64,000 nucleotides of DNA from JANJTB01 sp032027125 (GCA_032027125.1 JAVSMQ010000001.1:1752556-1816555); one strand, 5' to 3'. Positions 8,609 through 18,375 are shown, numbered from the stretch's first letter. Notes: a model not told the origin generated them from the letters alone. Made by a program: numbers and translations.

Positions 8609-10435
8609 CTATTTAAAGAATTTTTCCATTGTAACGCGTCTGAGACGTTTACGGTATGTCGTTGTGTCTTCATCCTTATTCCTTGGGATTGGTTCTCCCT
8701 CACCTGCAGTGCGGCTGTAAAGCACCTCACGCGGGATACCTAATTTCACAAGTTCATTCATCACGAAATCAACTCTTCTCAAACCAAGAGCCATGTTATA
8801 CGCATCCGTACCGACATCATCGGTATGCCCTACCAGCACTATTCTATCTATTCTGTCAAGAGCCATCTTGATGTTCGATGCTACTAATTTTAGTTCTTCC
8901 GTCCAAAGCCTTCCTGTTTCGATACCGCTGGAATCCAATGTATATTTATAAGGATTCATGTATTCATCGGTTGGAAAGTTAATCCGAATTACTCCAATCT
9001 CGGGAAGATAGAAATCCATATCTACAGTATCCTGAGGGAAATCCGGGCTGAGAAATATTCTTTTTGAATCAAAGAAAAACTCCTTTTTTTGAGCGGTAAC
9101 TTCATATTGCAAATTTCTGCTCAAAGGAAATTCAAATTTTCCTGAATTGTCTGTCAATAAATTCTTTGAATCCAAATCTTTTTTAATGCTGACTTCAGCA
9201 GCAACAATTGGTTTATTTGTGTTTTTTTCATAAACTGTTCCTTTAAGCACAACATCATTTAGATTCTGCTTAGGTTTTGCTTCTTCTTTATTGATTTCAA
9301 TTGGTTTGTCTTCCTTAACTATATCCTTTTCTGCTTTGTGTTTTAGGATTTTATGTACTACAAACATATCAAATCCGCCACGGGTACCGACTAATGCTGA
9401 TGTCTGGTTTTGGTTTGAGGAATAATACAAAGCTTCATCGCAGTCTCCGCTGCAGGAAGGAAAAAGTTCATCATAAGTTGTATTTACCGGCGTGCCGAGA
9501 TTTACAGGTTTGCTGAAATAAGATGACAAATCACTTTCGGAATTCTTTGAACCAATTTCATCCCACAATTTCTGATTTATCTCGGAATAGAATAAATCAT
9601 AACCTCCGACAGTGCTGTGACCTGCTGATGAGAAATACAGCCGTTTCCCGTTTGGACTTATGAAAGGTGTGATTTCGTCGCATCTTGAATTAATCGAATT
9701 TCCTAAATTGACAGGCTGGGAGAATTCACCGTTTGCTTCTTTACGGCAAATCCAAAGATCTGTACCGCCTTCACCGTTTTTCCTGTCGGATGCAAAAATC
9801 ATTATACTGCCGTCAGTATTAAGTGCCGGCTGACCGCTCCAGTCTAATTCGTCAAGCGAGTTATCCTTATATTCTATTGAATGGGTTAAATTCCCATTAA
9901 AATATTTTGCGGTAATGATTCTTGATTTACCTATTACATTACCAATCGGCGTCAGAAAGTAATTACCGTGCGATTTGGCTATTTCAGTACTTACTGCAGG
10001 TGATGATGTAAAAGCCGCCGATGCGTTCTGAATGGAAAATGCACCGTTATGAGCATCCTTCAGACCAGAAATACCTTTTTCAATAGAAAATTCCGAAACA
10101 TTGATTTTCCGGACGAGCATTGCTTTATGTAATCCCGATTCACTGAAAGTAAAGATACCGGAATTGGGCGAATCATAAGAGATTTGCCATTCGTCTTCAG
10201 GTGAATTGATACCGCTTACTTCATCAATGCGGTAATAATAATCTTTTGCATTATTCAGCAAAGTATCAAAATATGAACTTCCTGTCCACACCTGAGGTAA
10301 ACATCCCTGAGGTAATTCCGGACATTCAGGCGGATTAACTTTTACGCCGCGGGGTACGCACGAATTAAGCACCAATATTAACAGCATCAATGTTGTTAAA
10401 AGGATTACATTTTCAATAGATAATGCTTTTTTCAT
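8609..10435 (-). CDS. PD40 propeller / OmpA-domain lipoprotein
   Basis: A 608-residue lipoprotein with signal peptide and lipobox (LVLNSC, Cys26). Residues of about 190-370 carry PD40 (WD40-like TolB-type) repeats such as DGSIMIFASDRKNGEGGTDL and ISPNGKRLYFSSAGHSTVGG. A carboxypeptidase-regulatory-like beta-sandwich follows (about 398-470, LKGTVYEKNTNKPIVAAEVS). The C-terminal 130 residues are an OmpA domain with VLVGHTDDVGTDAYNMALGL. This architecture matches the PorE-type periplasmic lipoproteins that tether the T9SS to peptidoglycan in Bacteroidota, though many paralogues exist. Its ATG overlaps the stop of sppA (TAATG), so the two are translationally coupled and probably functionally linked at the envelope. 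Confidence 0.85.
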   Translation of the reverse strand: MKKALSIENVILLTTLMLLILVLNSCVPRGVKVNPPECPELPQGCLPQVWTGSSYFDTLLNNAKDYYYRIDEVSGINSPEDEWQISYDSPNSGIFTFSESGLHKAMLVRKINVSEFSIEKGISGLKDAHNGAFSIQNASAAFTSSPAVSTEIAKSHGNYFLTPIGNVIGKSRIITAKYFNGNLTHSIEYKDNSLDELDWSGQPALNTDGSIMIFASDRKNGEGGTDLWICRKEANGEFSQPVNLGNSINSRCDEITPFISPNGKRLYFSSAGHSTVGGYDLFYSEINQKLWDEIGSKNSESDLSSYFSKPVNLGTPVNTTYDELFPSCSGDCDEALYYSSNQNQTSALVGTRGGFDMFVVHKILKHKAEKDIVKEDKPIEINKEEAKPKQNLNDVVLKGTVYEKNTNKPIVAAEVSIKKDLDSKNLLTDNSGKFEFPLSRNLQYEVTAQKKEFFFDSKRIFLSPDFPQDTVDMDFYLPEIGVIRINFPTDEYMNPYKYTLDSSGIETGRLWTEELKLVASNIKMALDRIDRIVLVGHTDDVGTDAYNMALGLRRVDFVMNELVKLGIPREVLYSRTAGEGEPIPRNKDEDTTTYRKRLRRVTMEKFFK

Positions 10436-12852
10436 TATTTCCAGTAATCAATTGATAAAACCGGCATAGGGCTGCCGTTATTATTTATCAGAAATTTAAT
10501 ATCGTCAAATTCATTTGTTATTTTGGGTATATTAACACTAAGTATTCCGCCGAGCAGCATAGATAAATCGAAATATTTTCCTGCGGGATATTCTACAAAT
10601 TTCACTTTTTTATCAGCAGAAATTCCTGCCTTTTGTTTGGCGATTTGAATTGCTGTATAAAGACTTCCAATTTCATCTACAAGACCGTTTTTTTGAGCAT
10701 CAGAACCTGTCCAGACTCTGCCTTGTGCAAGTTCATCAACTTTTTCAAATGACATATTTCGGGATTTTGCAACTTTGGTTACAAATTCTTTGTAAAGTGC
10801 ACGGATTTGTTTTTCTCTTTGAGATTTTTCATCCTCAGTTAAATTGCGGACAGGCAGCCCAATAGGAATAAAGGGAAGTGAAAAGGAAGCTCCGACATCT
10901 GCATATTTACCTTTTTTTACTATATCGTAAGAAATACCTAATGAATCTTTAAGTCCTTTATCGTAGAACCAAGCTCCTATCACACCGATTGAACCGGTAA
11001 GAGTGTTTGGTGCCGATACTATTTTATCTGCTTCCATCGAAAGCCAGTAACCGCCGGAAGCAGCCAACTGTCCCTGAGAAACAATCAGAGGTTTTTTACC
11101 TTTAAATTCTTCAATGATTTTCGAAATATAATCGGATGCCAGCGCATCTCCGCCCGGTGATTCGACTCTCAGGACGATTGCTGAAACTTTTGAATTTTCA
11201 TAACTCTCTCTTAATACCCCTGCAAGTTTAGAGGCATTAATTCCGGAATACAAATCACAAACACCTTCGGCATAGATAACGGCTATTCTCTTTTCGTCAT
11301 CACCCCATTTATCATCAAAAGGCTCGGGATATCTGCTTATATTGAAAATGCTGCGTAATCCGACTGTACGGTCGTATTCCTTCATGAATTTTTCGAGATT
11401 GTTCCATCTGTCAAATTTATCAACCAATTTATTTTCCAATGCATCGGCAGCAAGAAAACCCATTTGGTTGTTAACAAGGTTTTCATAATTATCGGCTAAA
11501 TTCCTGCGTGATTTTGTGATTTCAGTTTTAGCTAAATCATACCAGTCATCAACGATTTTTTGTCTCTGCTCTCTATCGCCTTCGGAGTAATTTTCCCTTG
11601 AGAAATTTTCGGCGGCAGATTTATATTTGTAGTATCTGAATTCTTCGTAGCCTATGTCTGCTTTTTCAAGCATTCTTTTGTAAAAACTTCTCCCCATCGA
11701 ATATCCCTCAAGCATTATCATGCCCATAGGGTCGAGTACGACATAATCAGCAACAGATGCAAAATGGTACAAATCAATATTGGCACGGTCAATAAAAACA
11801 ACAATGGTTTTTCCGCTTTTCTTTAAATCTTCAAGTTTACTTCTAATTTCCCACATTACTGACCTTGATGCCGAAAATTGTGTTGCATTAACAATCACAC
11901 CTTTCATCGCTTTTTCATAAGAAGCTCTGTCCAAAGCATCAAGTATGCTGAGCAGGGTCATTGATTCATCAAAGAAAACATTTTTAACTAATTTTATTTC
12001 AGAGCTTAAATTAAGTACACCGTAATATCTGCTCATCAAAACATCATCTACCATTGTTCTGTCCAAACCGCCGACCCGGATACCGAAAGTATTTGATGAA
12101 AATTTATAATCTTTATCCGATATACCGATAGCAGTAAAATCAGAATGTCCTGAACTTATATTGACACTGAATGTACTCATTTCGGATTTCATAAAACGTC
12201 TGGCATTGAGTCTTATTCCCGGTAACGGCTCGAATACAAATCCTGCACTCCAGTCAATATCTTTAAAATCCTGCTCATTTAACTGTGAGGCATCGGCATA
12301 CAATGTTAATTTCTCATTGCCAAATGGTCTGACACCTAACTCGGCAACAATCTCTGCGTCCCTGTTATCCAAAGCAAAGGAGTAATTACCTGCCAGCGAT
12401 ACATAAGAATTTGGTCTGTACAATCCGCCGACTGCCATCATATTGGACGACCTTTGAATGTTCCCGCTTGTGCTTGTCCAGCCGTACGTAATTCCCATTC
12501 CGAAAATCCGGTCGCCAAATCCTATTGAAGTACGGTAATCAGTATATCCGTAATCACCGAATTTGTTATTTACTACTCCAAAACCAAAGTTACCTGAGCC
12601 GTAAAACAAACCTGTACGGTCAAAATTCCAAATATTATCCCCGCGGTCATTGACAAGAAAAGCTAAATCAAAATCCGAATGGTTATAATTCAGCATAGCA
12701 GGATTATCAAAGCCATATAAGCCGCTTTTGTAAGCACCCGGAGCAGAAATCTGCAAATCCATCAATTCATAATAAGTTGTAAATGACCTTTGGCTGAGAG
12801 AAATGTTAAGTGTCATTAGGAAAATTACAGTTGCAACAAGAATTTTCTTCAT
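10435..12852 (-). CDS. sppA: SppA-type S49 protease with N-terminal beta-barrel-like domain
   Basis: An 805-residue protein with a cleavable signal peptide (MKKILVATVIFLMTLNISLS). Residues of about 25-270 look like an outer-membrane barrel (GLYGFDNPAMLN, FYGSGNFGFGVVNNKFGDYG, alternating short strands). Two tandem S49 domains follow. The dyad is visible: Lys411 in YKYKSAAENF and Ser599 in GQLAASGGYWLS, spaced as in long SppA proteins. SppA degrades cleaved signal peptides and membrane fragments. Classical SppA is held in the inner membrane by one helix. Here a signal peptide plus a barrel-like region suggests the outer membrane or periplasm, which is inference. It is followed by, and coupled to, a PD40-OmpA lipoprotein gene. 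The S49 call is firm. Confidence 0.88.
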   Translation of the reverse strand: MKKILVATVIFLMTLNISLSQRSFTTYYELMDLQISAPGAYKSGLYGFDNPAMLNYNHSDFDLAFLVNDRGDNIWNFDRTGLFYGSGNFGFGVVNNKFGDYGYTDYRTSIGFGDRIFGMGITYGWTSTSGNIQRSSNMMAVGGLYRPNSYVSLAGNYSFALDNRDAEIVAELGVRPFGNEKLTLYADASQLNEQDFKDIDWSAGFVFEPLPGIRLNARRFMKSEMSTFSVNISSGHSDFTAIGISDKDYKFSSNTFGIRVGGLDRTMVDDVLMSRYYGVLNLSSEIKLVKNVFFDESMTLLSILDALDRASYEKAMKGVIVNATQFSASRSVMWEIRSKLEDLKKSGKTIVVFIDRANIDLYHFASVADYVVLDPMGMIMLEGYSMGRSFYKRMLEKADIGYEEFRYYKYKSAAENFSRENYSEGDREQRQKIVDDWYDLAKTEITKSRRNLADNYENLVNNQMGFLAADALENKLVDKFDRWNNLEKFMKEYDRTVGLRSIFNISRYPEPFDDKWGDDEKRIAVIYAEGVCDLYSGINASKLAGVLRESYENSKVSAIVLRVESPGGDALASDYISKIIEEFKGKKPLIVSQGQLAASGGYWLSMEADKIVSAPNTLTGSIGVIGAWFYDKGLKDSLGISYDIVKKGKYADVGASFSLPFIPIGLPVRNLTEDEKSQREKQIRALYKEFVTKVAKSRNMSFEKVDELAQGRVWTGSDAQKNGLVDEIGSLYTAIQIAKQKAGISADKKVKFVEYPAGKYFDLSMLLGGILSVNIPKITNEFDDIKFLINNNGSPMPVLSIDYWK

Positions 12853-13194
12853 TGATTTACCATGAGTATTTTAAAAAAACAAAATTAACAAACTTATCAG
12901 AATTATCAAACTTTTTTTTGACTTCTTTAAACGTTATTTCATTTTTTTATCGGATAATTACGAATAATCATGGATTAATTATAAAATAATGATTAAATTC
13001 TGAATAATTAAAAGGAATTTCGTAATCGTTATAACATAAAACGGCACTTTTGGGATGGTCATGTTGAGGCGAAGCGAAACATCCAGGCTGTTTATTAATG
13101 AAATCATGGACTCTTCGCCTGCGGCATCAGAGTGACAAAACCTTGGGGTTTTGCATTTGTCCCCCGCTGGCGGGGGTAGGGGGTGGAAATTAAT
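12853..13194. repeat. Intergenic region holding a dispersed palindromic repeat and a GC hairpin
   Basis: No gene is seen. The first 190 bases are AT-rich. From about 13050, a GC-richer repeat reads GTCATGTTGAGGCGAAGCGA and, at 13104-13137, TCATGGACTCTTCGCCTGCG ending AGAGTGACAA. Related copies of the second core occur at 16148-16180 and, inverted, at 49681-49712. A perfect 7-bp hairpin (CCCCCGCTGGCGGGGG) lies at 13161-13176, followed by a G-run. This resembles REP/MITE-like intergenic repeats. It may also act as a terminator for the partial gene at 13195 in read-through. Confidence 0.6.
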
Positions 13195-13782
13195 TCATTG
13201 AATGATTGCTTCACCCTGACTATCCATCTTCACTTCAATTTCTTCCTCAATATTTTTCGGTTTTCGGGGACTTGAACGGTTTATGATATATGTGCGGTAT
13301 TTCGGAGGATTAGTTTCCCTGAAAATCATTTTGCCAATATGGCAGTAAGCCGCTGCCAGACCGTAAAGTTCATTCCCTTTTGCAATGCGTTCTTTCGTTT
13401 TTTCATCACGCAGAACTGTTGTATCGTGAAGTTTATTTAGAGCATTTTCAAACTGAGAATTTAAACTTTGAAATTCGTCCAGCATCGTTTGTGTCAGCCC
13501 AAGTGACCCTAAATCAGGGAGATATTCCGTAATTTTTGAATGAATACTCATCGCTGTGACAAGCAGCAAATCAGCAGTCAGGAGTGTAGGATTTTGCAGA
13601 TCAAGTCTTTTGTAATTGCCGGAATTCGCACCCCATCTAAGTTTAACCCGCATCGCCATAGCTCGGACTGTTTCCAGAACTTTATTACGGAGTTCATTTT
13701 TTTCTTCGGCAGCCATCATAATATCACCAACTAAAACCCTGTCTGTCGGAAAAATTTCAAAAGCATCGCCAAGTGCTTTAAA
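13195..13782 (-). CDS. Hypothetical helical protein, N-terminus lost in assembly gap
   Basis: About 195 C-terminal residues are readable before the run of Ns. The sequence is almost entirely helical (RNKVLETVRAMAMRVKLRWG, AAAYCHIGKMIF) and ends in a basic-then-acidic tail (INRSSPRKPKNIEEEIEVKM). The family is not recognised. If the N-run length is right, a start at 14301 would give about 368 residues, but gap lengths in scaffolds are often estimates and the frame across the gap is not proven. There is no signal peptide information. The neighbours (a dispersed repeat downstream, a T9SS cargo gene divergently placed) do not suggest a function. Confidence 0.6.
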   Translation of the reverse strand, partial: FKALGDAFEIFPTDRVLVGDIMMAAEEKNELRNKVLETVRAMAMRVKLRWGANSGNYKRLDLQNPTLLTADLLLVTAMSIHSKITEYLPDLGSLGLTQTMLDEFQSLNSQFENALNKLHDTTVLRDEKTKERIAKGNELYGLAAAYCHIGKMIFRETNPPKYRTYIINRSSPRKPKNIEEEIEVKMDSQGEAIIQ

Positions 13783-14296
13783 NNNNNNNNNNNNNNNNNN
13801 NNNNNNNNNNNNNNNNNNNNNNNNNNNNNNNNNNNNNNNNNNNNNNNNNNNNNNNNNNNNNNNNNNNNNNNNNNNNNNNNNNNNNNNNNNNNNNNNNNNN
13901 NNNNNNNNNNNNNNNNNNNNNNNNNNNNNNNNNNNNNNNNNNNNNNNNNNNNNNNNNNNNNNNNNNNNNNNNNNNNNNNNNNNNNNNNNNNNNNNNNNNN
14001 NNNNNNNNNNNNNNNNNNNNNNNNNNNNNNNNNNNNNNNNNNNNNNNNNNNNNNNNNNNNNNNNNNNNNNNNNNNNNNNNNNNNNNNNNNNNNNNNNNNN
14101 NNNNNNNNNNNNNNNNNNNNNNNNNNNNNNNNNNNNNNNNNNNNNNNNNNNNNNNNNNNNNNNNNNNNNNNNNNNNNNNNNNNNNNNNNNNNNNNNNNNN
14201 NNNNNNNNNNNNNNNNNNNNNNNNNNNNNNNNNNNNNNNNNNNNNNNNNNNNNNNNNNNNNNNNNNNNNNNNNNNNNNNNNNNNNNNNNNNNNNNN
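13783..14296. other. Assembly gap (514 Ns)
   Basis: A continuous run of N marks a scaffold join inside the coding sequence that ends at 13195. Gene content and the true length of this stretch are unknown. Open frames drawn through it have no evidential value. Confidence 1.
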
Positions 14297-14608
14297 ACCA
14301 TTTAAGAGGGAATAAACATTTTCAAATAGAAACGAAATGTTAAAAAATTGATAATTTGAGCTAAATAATGCGAACAAATTTTAAACTAACTTAAAAGAGT
14401 ACAAAAATAAATATATAAAAATTTGTTTATTACTCCTCAATTGACTTATGGATTTTGTTTTTTTACCTAAAAAACAACAATTTTCTTGTATATTTCTAAA
14501 AAATGTATTAAGTTGCGTGTGGAATATTGTTGATATTGATTTTTCTTTGAGAAGTGTTTTTGGTTACTGCTAAAGTAACATATTATATATACTTTTAGAT
14601 GAGGTATT
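14297..14608. other. AT-rich intergenic stretch after the gap
   Basis: No coding frame is credible here. The 310 bases are strongly AT-rich and should contain the divergent promoters of the gapped gene and of the T9SS gene at 14699. I see no clean match to the Bacteroidota -33/-7 promoter. Confidence 0.5.
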
Positions 14609-14698
14609 GTGATGGTAACATCAAAGGTTCTCAATGACAGAGTACAGAGTACTGTTTACTTTTCTATAAAGATCTTTTTTAATTGTAGGAAATTCCCA

Positions 14699-16099
14699 AT
14701 GCAGAAATTATTAACCATTCTTCCCGTAATATTTTTATTAATTGTTCCAGAATTATCTTCACTGGAAGATAATTATTACATTGAAAAAATATATGAATTT
14801 CCCAAAAATACATTGACAACCCCTATGGATATGTCATGTTTTGACAACAATAACTGTATTATGATTAGTACTGATTATAACGGAACCGGAGTTGTAGCAG
14901 AAAAAACAAGCGATGGCGGACAGACCTGGCAGACTATATATGCTGATACCTTAATTTATAATGAGGATACAATTTATTCTCCTAAATATCTTGCACGCAG
15001 ATGTAAATATTTTTCCAATGGGACATTGATTATATTTCTAGACATGGGAAAAGTGTTACGTTCTGAAAATTTTGGTGAGTCTTTTGAAGAATTTTATATT
15101 GAAAATTATGATTATCAATCTTTTGAAATGATTGATATTAATAATGCAATCACTGTATCAGCAGGTATGATATATTTTCCGGGTTCAAAATCTGCACTAA
15201 TAAAATCAACCGACGGATGCAAATCGTGGCAGAAATTTAATATACCTGATAGTATATCAGAACGATGGAATTTCGAGACTATAGGAATTCAAGAAGATAA
15301 AAGCTTAATTATAGGTTGCTATGTGAAATATGGTTTGGAATCAGATACAACAAAAAGGTACTATTTTCATACCGATTTTGAGGGGAGCTTCTGGAAGTCA
15401 TTAAGTACAGAACAAAGCAGAAAAATTGAAAATATTACTTTATTTGATGAAAATGAAGGTATAGCAACCGGAAGAATACAATATCCTAAACAATTTGATG
15501 ATTCTGCTTTAGTACTGAAAACTTATAACGGAGGTAAAGACTGGGAAATAAAATTAAAAACGGGTGACCGGCATGAAAACTTTGGCAGACTACTTATCAA
15601 AAATGACAGTTTATTTATGGTAAGCGGTGCAGGTTTCGGTTTTTATAAATCAACAGATAAAGGTGAAAGCTGGTTTTTTCCAAAATTTGAAGTAGATTCT
15701 GGAGTAGTTGATAAACCATGGTTCTTTACTATTTATGAATATTTTGAGGATGATACATTTTACAGTATGACATCCTGGCCCAGCCAGTTGTTAAAAGGGA
15801 AAAAAATAAATACCTCAGTTGATTTACCATCCGTAAAACCGAAAAAGTTATATCCTAATCCCGTAACTTTCGGTTCGACGTTTACAACTGATTACGAAAT
15901 CGAGCGTTCTGGTTTCCTTAAGGTATATATATCCGATGTTTCAGGAAAAGTGATAAGTCCGCTATATTCAGGCTTTTCAGAAGCCGGTTCATATTCAACA
16001 GCACTCAGATTACCTGATAATATTAGTTCCGGCAGCTATTGGTTGGTGCTTGAACAAAATGGATACCTACATGTACAGATGCTTAATGTAGTGAAATAA
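14699..16099 (+). CDS. Secreted Asp-box/BNR propeller protein with T9SS sorting domain
   Basis: I start this gene at the ATG at 14699, preceded by TAGGAAA and followed at once by a signal peptide (MQKLLTILPVIFLLIVPELS). The in-frame ATG at 14609 would put 30 unlikely residues before it. The mature protein (about 445 residues) contains repeated Asp-box motifs of the BNR/sortilin type (KTSDGGQTW, KSTDGCKSW, KTYNGGKDW, KSTDKGESW), predicting a beta-propeller. The end (YPNPVTFGSTFTTDYEIERS ... LNVVK) is a T9SS type A sorting domain. It is likely exposed on the surface or secreted. Propellers of this type bind glycans or proteins; no catalytic residues are evident. A strong terminator follows 15 bases later. 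Confidence 0.8.
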   Translation: MQKLLTILPVIFLLIVPELSSLEDNYYIEKIYEFPKNTLTTPMDMSCFDNNNCIMISTDYNGTGVVAEKTSDGGQTWQTIYADTLIYNEDTIYSPKYLARRCKYFSNGTLIIFLDMGKVLRSENFGESFEEFYIENYDYQSFEMIDINNAITVSAGMIYFPGSKSALIKSTDGCKSWQKFNIPDSISERWNFETIGIQEDKSLIIGCYVKYGLESDTTKRYYFHTDFEGSFWKSLSTEQSRKIENITLFDENEGIATGRIQYPKQFDDSALVLKTYNGGKDWEIKLKTGDRHENFGRLLIKNDSLFMVSGAGFGFYKSTDKGESWFFPKFEVDSGVVDKPWFFTIYEYFEDDTFYSMTSWPSQLLKGKKINTSVDLPSVKPKKLYPNPVTFGSTFTTDYEIERSGFLKVYISDVSGKVISPLYSGFSEAGSYSTALRLPDNISSGSYWLVLEQNGYLHVQMLNVVK

Positions 16100-16113
16100 T
16101 TATGTAGAACAAT

Positions 16114-16140
16114 AAAGGCGGGAAATCCCGCCTTTATTTT
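16114..16140 (+). terminator. Rho-independent terminator
   Basis: AAAGGCGGG, a four-base loop, then CCCGCCTTT followed by ATTTT: a 9-bp GC-rich stem 15 bases after the stop of the T9SS gene. The symmetrical A/T flanks could let it work on both strands. Confidence 0.9.
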
Positions 16141-16147
16141 AATTAAA

Positions 16148-16180
16148 TCATGGACTCTTCTCTCCGCTTTAGAGTGACAA
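16148..16180 (+). repeat. Copy of dispersed intergenic repeat core
   Basis: TCATGGACTCTTCTCTCCGC followed by TTTAGAGTGACAA matches the core at 13104-13137 and the inverted copy at 49681-49712. GGACTCTTC and AGAGTGACA are the constant parts, with a variable middle. A second GC fragment (AGCCCCCGCCAGCAGGGA) at about 16217 recalls the hairpin at 13161. No gene lies between the terminator and the MFS gene. Confidence 0.6.
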
Positions 16181-16329
16181 TTCCAGGAGATTGATCTGAA
16201 AAAAATAGAACGTATCAGCCCCCGCCAGCAGGGAACAAATAAAAACTCAGGGTCAAATTATGTAAGTAGCAATTAAAAATATTATTCCCCTAATTCAGGT
16301 TAAATCATTATTTTTGTTATTATGACAGA

Positions 16330-17733
16330 ATGCAAAATAAACCGGTAATAAATATTTTGATAAAGACATCTTTGCCAAACAAAAAACTATTGGCTCTTCT
16401 TTTTACGGGAGTTCTTATGGGTGCACTGGATATAGCTGTTATTGGTCCTGCACTCCCGGCTATTAAATCCGAATTCAGCGTTAGTATCCGTGAGGCTTCA
16501 TGGGTCTTCAATATCTACCTTCTGCTGCATCTTTTGTCAGCACCGATTATGGCAAAACTATCGGATACTTACGGAAGAAGATACGTTTATATTACTGACG
16601 TGGCACTATTTGCTCTCGGCTCACTTCTGATTGTATTTTCACCGGATTATTTTACGCTGCTTCTCGGCAGAGCTATACAGGGTTTCGGAGCAGGAGGTAT
16701 TTTTCCGGTAGCGTCGGCAGTTATCGGCGACATTTATCCTAAGGAAAAGCAGGGTATAGCTCTCGGTTTGATTGGTACAGTATTCGGGCTGGCTTTTATT
16801 TTGGGACCGATTATAGGCGGACTGCTGTTAATGTATGACTGGCGGTGGATATTTGTAATAAATTTGCCAATTGCGGCATTTATAATTCTTTTCTCATTTA
16901 AATTGATACCAAAAGAAGCGAATAACCTTGCCCGAAAATTTGATATAGCCGGACTTGTATTAATAATTGTTATCCTGTCATCTTTTTCCTACAGTATCAA
17001 CAGTATTGATGCAAATAATTTTTCGACCAGCCTTTTTTCTTTGGAAGTTCTGCCGTTTCTGCTCATCAGCATAGTATTGATACCGGCTTTCTGGAATGTG
17101 GAAATGAGGGCAGAAAATCCAATTATCAATCCTACGATGCTGCGTCAGAGGCAGCTTTTGATTTCGTATATAATCGGATTTGGTGCCGGTATGTGCGAAG
17201 CCGCTGCGATGTATGCACCTGCACTGGCGAAACTGAATTTTAATGTAAGCAACTCTCATGCAAGTTTCATGCTGCTCCCGATGGTTTTTGCGATGTTTGT
17301 TTCGGCACCGGCTGCAGGTTTTTTGATTGACAGGAAAGGTTCTCGTTTCACTTTGATAATAGGAACAATAGCATCTACCTTGTCTTTGTTGATACTGACA
17401 CTATTTTCAAACACCTTAACAGGTTTTTATGCCGGCGGATGTCTGCTTGGGATGGGTCTGGCATTTTTGCTGGGTGCACCTCTAAGATATATTATTAACA
17501 GCGAGTTGGGTAAAGAAAACCGTGCCGTGGGACAAAGTGTTGTTACGTTGTCAACAAGTACGGGACAAATTCTGTCAGCCGCTTTATTAGGAGGTGTAAT
17601 TGCAAGTTTCGGTTCATCATATCTTGGATTTCAGACTGCTCTGGCTTTGCTTATATTTGTAGGAATCGCAATATCATTTGCTGCATTCAGACTAAAAAAG
17701 GATGAAAATCCGGTAGCTGCAATTCCTGATTAA
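16330..17733 (+). CDS. MFS drug/multidrug exporter (DHA2/EmrB-like)
   Basis: A 467-residue membrane protein with about 12-14 hydrophobic helices. MFS motif A appears as AKLSDTYGRR after TM2. The antiporter motif C appears as GLAFILGPIIGGLL in TM5, which marks proton-coupled drug exporters. LDIAVIGPALPAI in TM1 is typical of the EmrB/QacA branch. It lacks the long C-terminal extension of some 14-TM members. The substrate cannot be predicted. It stands alone on the plus strand, with the rluE-like gene convergent downstream. A -7-like TATTTTTG lies about 15 bases before the start, so the mRNA leader may be very short. No clear ribosome site is seen. Confidence 0.85.
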   Translation: MQNKPVINILIKTSLPNKKLLALLFTGVLMGALDIAVIGPALPAIKSEFSVSIREASWVFNIYLLLHLLSAPIMAKLSDTYGRRYVYITDVALFALGSLLIVFSPDYFTLLLGRAIQGFGAGGIFPVASAVIGDIYPKEKQGIALGLIGTVFGLAFILGPIIGGLLLMYDWRWIFVINLPIAAFIILFSFKLIPKEANNLARKFDIAGLVLIIVILSSFSYSINSIDANNFSTSLFSLEVLPFLLISIVLIPAFWNVEMRAENPIINPTMLRQRQLLISYIIGFGAGMCEAAAMYAPALAKLNFNVSNSHASFMLLPMVFAMFVSAPAAGFLIDRKGSRFTLIIGTIASTLSLLILTLFSNTLTGFYAGGCLLGMGLAFLLGAPLRYIINSELGKENRAVGQSVVTLSTSTGQILSAALLGGVIASFGSSYLGFQTALALLIFVGIAISFAAFRLKKDENPVAAIPD

Positions 17734-17781
17734 AAGCTGACACAGTTGATAAAGTAAAAAGCTGTTTGGCAATCTGGAGTA

Positions 17782-18375
17782 CTAAATTTTCAGTTTTTGA
17801 TAAATCATACTCTTACTAATGCTTAAAAATTCGCCGCTTTTCAAACTCCCTAATTCCAAATCTTCAATTGATATCCTGATAAGTCTAAGAGTCGGATAGC
17901 CGGCTTTAGCAGTCATTCTTCTTACCTGACGATTTTTTCCTTCCTGCAAAGTAAGTTCAATCCATGATGTCGGAATATTTGCTCTGTATCTAACAGGCGG
18001 CTGTCTTTCGGAAATGTTTTGAGGTGATTGTATAATCCGGGCAGAGCATGGTTTAGTTTTATATAGTTTGCCGTTCATATTTATTTCAATTCCATTCTGA
18101 AGAGCATTGACGGCATATTCATCAATCATTCCGTCAACCTGCACAAGATAAGTTCTTTTGTGAATGTTTGTATGAGAAGTAAGCTGATGAATAAGATAAT
18201 TATCATTTGTCAGTATCAGCAATCCTTCGCTTTCATAATCAAGACGACCGACGGGATAAATATCCCGTTCCGGAAAACCACTGTCGGCAAGTGTCAGTTT
18301 CCCTTCAATGCTGCTGAACTGCGACATCATTTTGTAAGGTTTATGATAGATGTAGTATGTTGTATTTTTAATCAA
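17782..18375 (-). CDS. rluE: 23S rRNA pseudouridine synthase, RsuA/RluE family
   Basis: A 197-residue protein without an S4 domain, like RluE. The catalytic motif VGRLDYESEGLLIL carries Asp46. Downstream are the RluE-like IPTSWIELTLQEGKNRQVRR and AGYPTLRLIRISI segments. RluE of E. coli converts U2457 of 23S rRNA to pseudouridine; the same target here is inference from the closest family resemblance. The start MIKNTTYYIYHKPYKMMSQF places the family's KPY motif near the N-terminus as expected. It is monocistronic and convergent with the MFS gene. Confidence 0.85.
   Translation of the reverse strand: MIKNTTYYIYHKPYKMMSQFSSIEGKLTLADSGFPERDIYPVGRLDYESEGLLILTNDNYLIHQLTSHTNIHKRTYLVQVDGMIDEYAVNALQNGIEINMNGKLYKTKPCSARIIQSPQNISERQPPVRYRANIPTSWIELTLQEGKNRQVRRMTAKAGYPTLRLIRISIEDLELGSLKSGEFLSISKSMIYQKLKI

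Noticed and set aside
13616..14377. Open frames running through the N block on both strands
   Set aside because: Most of their length is undetermined sequence, so frame and length are meaningless; only the C-terminal part at 13195-13782 is supported.
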